This document shows positions 9,344 through 9,823 of a DNA stretch of 9,823 nucleotides, piece after piece. The notes under the pieces are model-generated. The model was not told the origin of the DNA. It did no database searches and was given only the letters and a program-made list of their open reading frames with translations. The translations under genes and the position numbers were made by a program. Location: NCBI GenBank assembly GCA_016206385.1, contig JACQRS010000059.1, positions 1 through 9,823 on the forward strand, in the 5' to 3' direction. The stretch comes from Candidatus Rokuibacteriota bacterium. Its GTDB lineage: Bacteria; Methylomirabilota; Methylomirabilia; Rokubacteriales; CSP1-6. The first letter of the stretch is position 1. Every line of letters starts with the position of its first letter.

Positions 9344-9373
9344 ATTATAGCGCCGGGCGAACCGGTGGGGGAA
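9344..9373 (-). promoter_or_regulatory. Candidate sigma-70-type promoter for the DUF4390-ntrY-ntrX unit
   Basis: Read on the minus strand, a perfect TATAAT occupies 9349-9344 in otherwise very GC-rich DNA. An 18-base spacer separates it from TTCCCC (9373-9368), which matches TTGACA at only three positions. Transcription would start near 9337-9338 and leave a leader of about 8-9 bases before the ATG at 9329, where no Shine-Dalgarno sequence is seen. The weak -35 would imply an activator or a low-level promoter. It lies in the 68 bp between lpxC and the DUF4390 gene, where nothing else was recognised. Confidence 0.45.
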
Positions 9374-9397
9374 GCGGGTGTTTCGCGAGGTCCGGGG

Positions 9398-9823
9398 CTA
9401 GACGGCTGCGAGACCGGACAGCGGCCCGGGCGCGCCCGCCCGACGGACCCCTTCCAGGCGCCCGACGGGATGCGAGACCGCCCAGACCGTTCCCCGCGCC
9501 GTGGAGGGCGCGGCGTACTCCTGCTTGATGGCAAGGGCGAGCTGATGGTTGAGGGCGTGGCCGGCATTCCTGGCCACGATGTGGCAGACCAGCGGCTGCC
9601 CCAAGAGCCCCAGGTCGCCAATCAGGTCCAGAATCTTGTGGCGAACGAACTCGTCCTGGTAGCGGAGGCTCCCGTTGAGCACGGTCCGCTTGCCGACGAC
9701 CACGGCGTTGTCCAGCGAGCCTCCCCGGGCGAGGCCGTTTTTCCGCAAGGTCCCGACGTCCTTGAGGAAGCCGTACGTCCGGGCCGGCGCCAGCTCCTCA
9801 ACGAAGACCCGTTCGGTGCATGA
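9398..9823 (-). CDS. lpxC: UDP-3-O-acyl-N-acetylglucosamine deacetylase LpxC (5' partial, C-terminal part)
   Basis: Zinc-dependent deacetylase that performs the committed step of lipid A synthesis in the cytoplasm. The frame is open from the window edge (9823) to TAG at 9400-9398, giving 141 C-terminal residues of a protein normally about 300 aa; the start is beyond the window. Highly diagnostic blocks are ELAPARTYGFLKDV, then NGLARGGSLDNAVVV, then RYQDEFVRHKILDLIGD and NAGHALN. Within the visible part H62 and D66 (FVRHKILD) correspond to two zinc ligands and H89 (GHALN) to the catalytic histidine. The first ligand and the catalytic glutamate are in the missing half. A TTG at 9748 is not the real start, since homology runs through it. 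After the last catalytic block about 50 residues follow; the last 30 or so are Gly/Ala/Arg/Val-rich and not recognisable. It reads in the same direction as the DUF4390-ntrYX unit, 68 bp upstream of it. Confidence 0.95.
   Translation of the reverse strand, partial: SCTERVFVEELAPARTYGFLKDVGTLRKNGLARGGSLDNAVVVGKRTVLNGSLRYQDEFVRHKILDLIGDLGLLGQPLVCHIVARNAGHALNHQLALAIKQEYAAPSTARGTVWAVSHPVGRLEGVRRAGAPGPLSGLAAV

Noticed and set aside
9351..9368. Short CCGG dyad (loop GCGAA on the + strand) between lpxC and the DUF4390 gene as a terminator
   Set aside because: The stem is only four base pairs and no T-run follows in the minus-strand direction, so it is too weak to call a terminator.
9572..9590. Possible sigma-54 site resembling TGGCA...GC within lpxC, plus strand
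   Set aside because: The -12 half lacks the TT of TTGC, and the site is inside a conserved coding region facing away from any gene start. By eye no convincing sigma-54 promoter was found in the window.

Overview
This is a GC-rich, densely coded stretch of a Gram-negative (LPS-making) bacterial chromosome. The presence of lpxC implies an outer membrane with lipid A. The high GC, the order lpxC / DUF4390 / ntrY / ntrX, and the neighbouring dipeptide-type ABC operon would fit an uncultured soil or subsurface lineage such as Rokubacteria/Methylomirabilota or a deltaproteobacterial relative. That placement is inference from gene order and composition only. No RNA genes, CRISPR arrays, insertion sequences or phage genes were seen. 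The longest stretch without a gene is the 68 bp at 9330-9397.

Left half, + strand (1-5183): a five-gene ABC importer operon of the dipeptide/oligopeptide/nickel (PepT) class. Its order is substrate-binding protein (5' end outside the window), two permeases, then two ATPases. The genes are packed with 4-base overlaps or gaps of at most about 54 bp. The binding protein captures the solute outside the inner membrane, the two permeases form the channel, and the paired ATPases drive it. The substrate cannot be told from sequence; peptide is the default family guess. Both ATPases keep a C-terminal four-cysteine motif with identical spacing.

Right half, - strand (9823-5167): the 3' part of lpxC (UDP-3-O-acyl-GlcNAc deacetylase, the committed lipid A step), then a small exported DUF4390 protein, then the NtrY-type membrane histidine kinase and the NtrX-type sigma-54-dependent response regulator. 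The last three genes form a tightly coupled unit: DUF4390 and ntrY share one base (TAATG), and ntrY and ntrX are 3 bases apart. A perfect TATAAT hexamer lies just upstream of the DUF4390 gene and may give this unit its own promoter. NtrY would sense a signal at the membrane and phosphorylate NtrX, which would activate sigma-54 promoters elsewhere; no convincing sigma-54 site was seen inside the window.

The two operons converge and their last genes overlap tail to tail by 17 bp (5167-5183), so there is no intergenic space for a conventional terminator. Most of the window is recognisable, conserved machinery. The least understood part is the DUF4390 protein and its coupling to NtrY.
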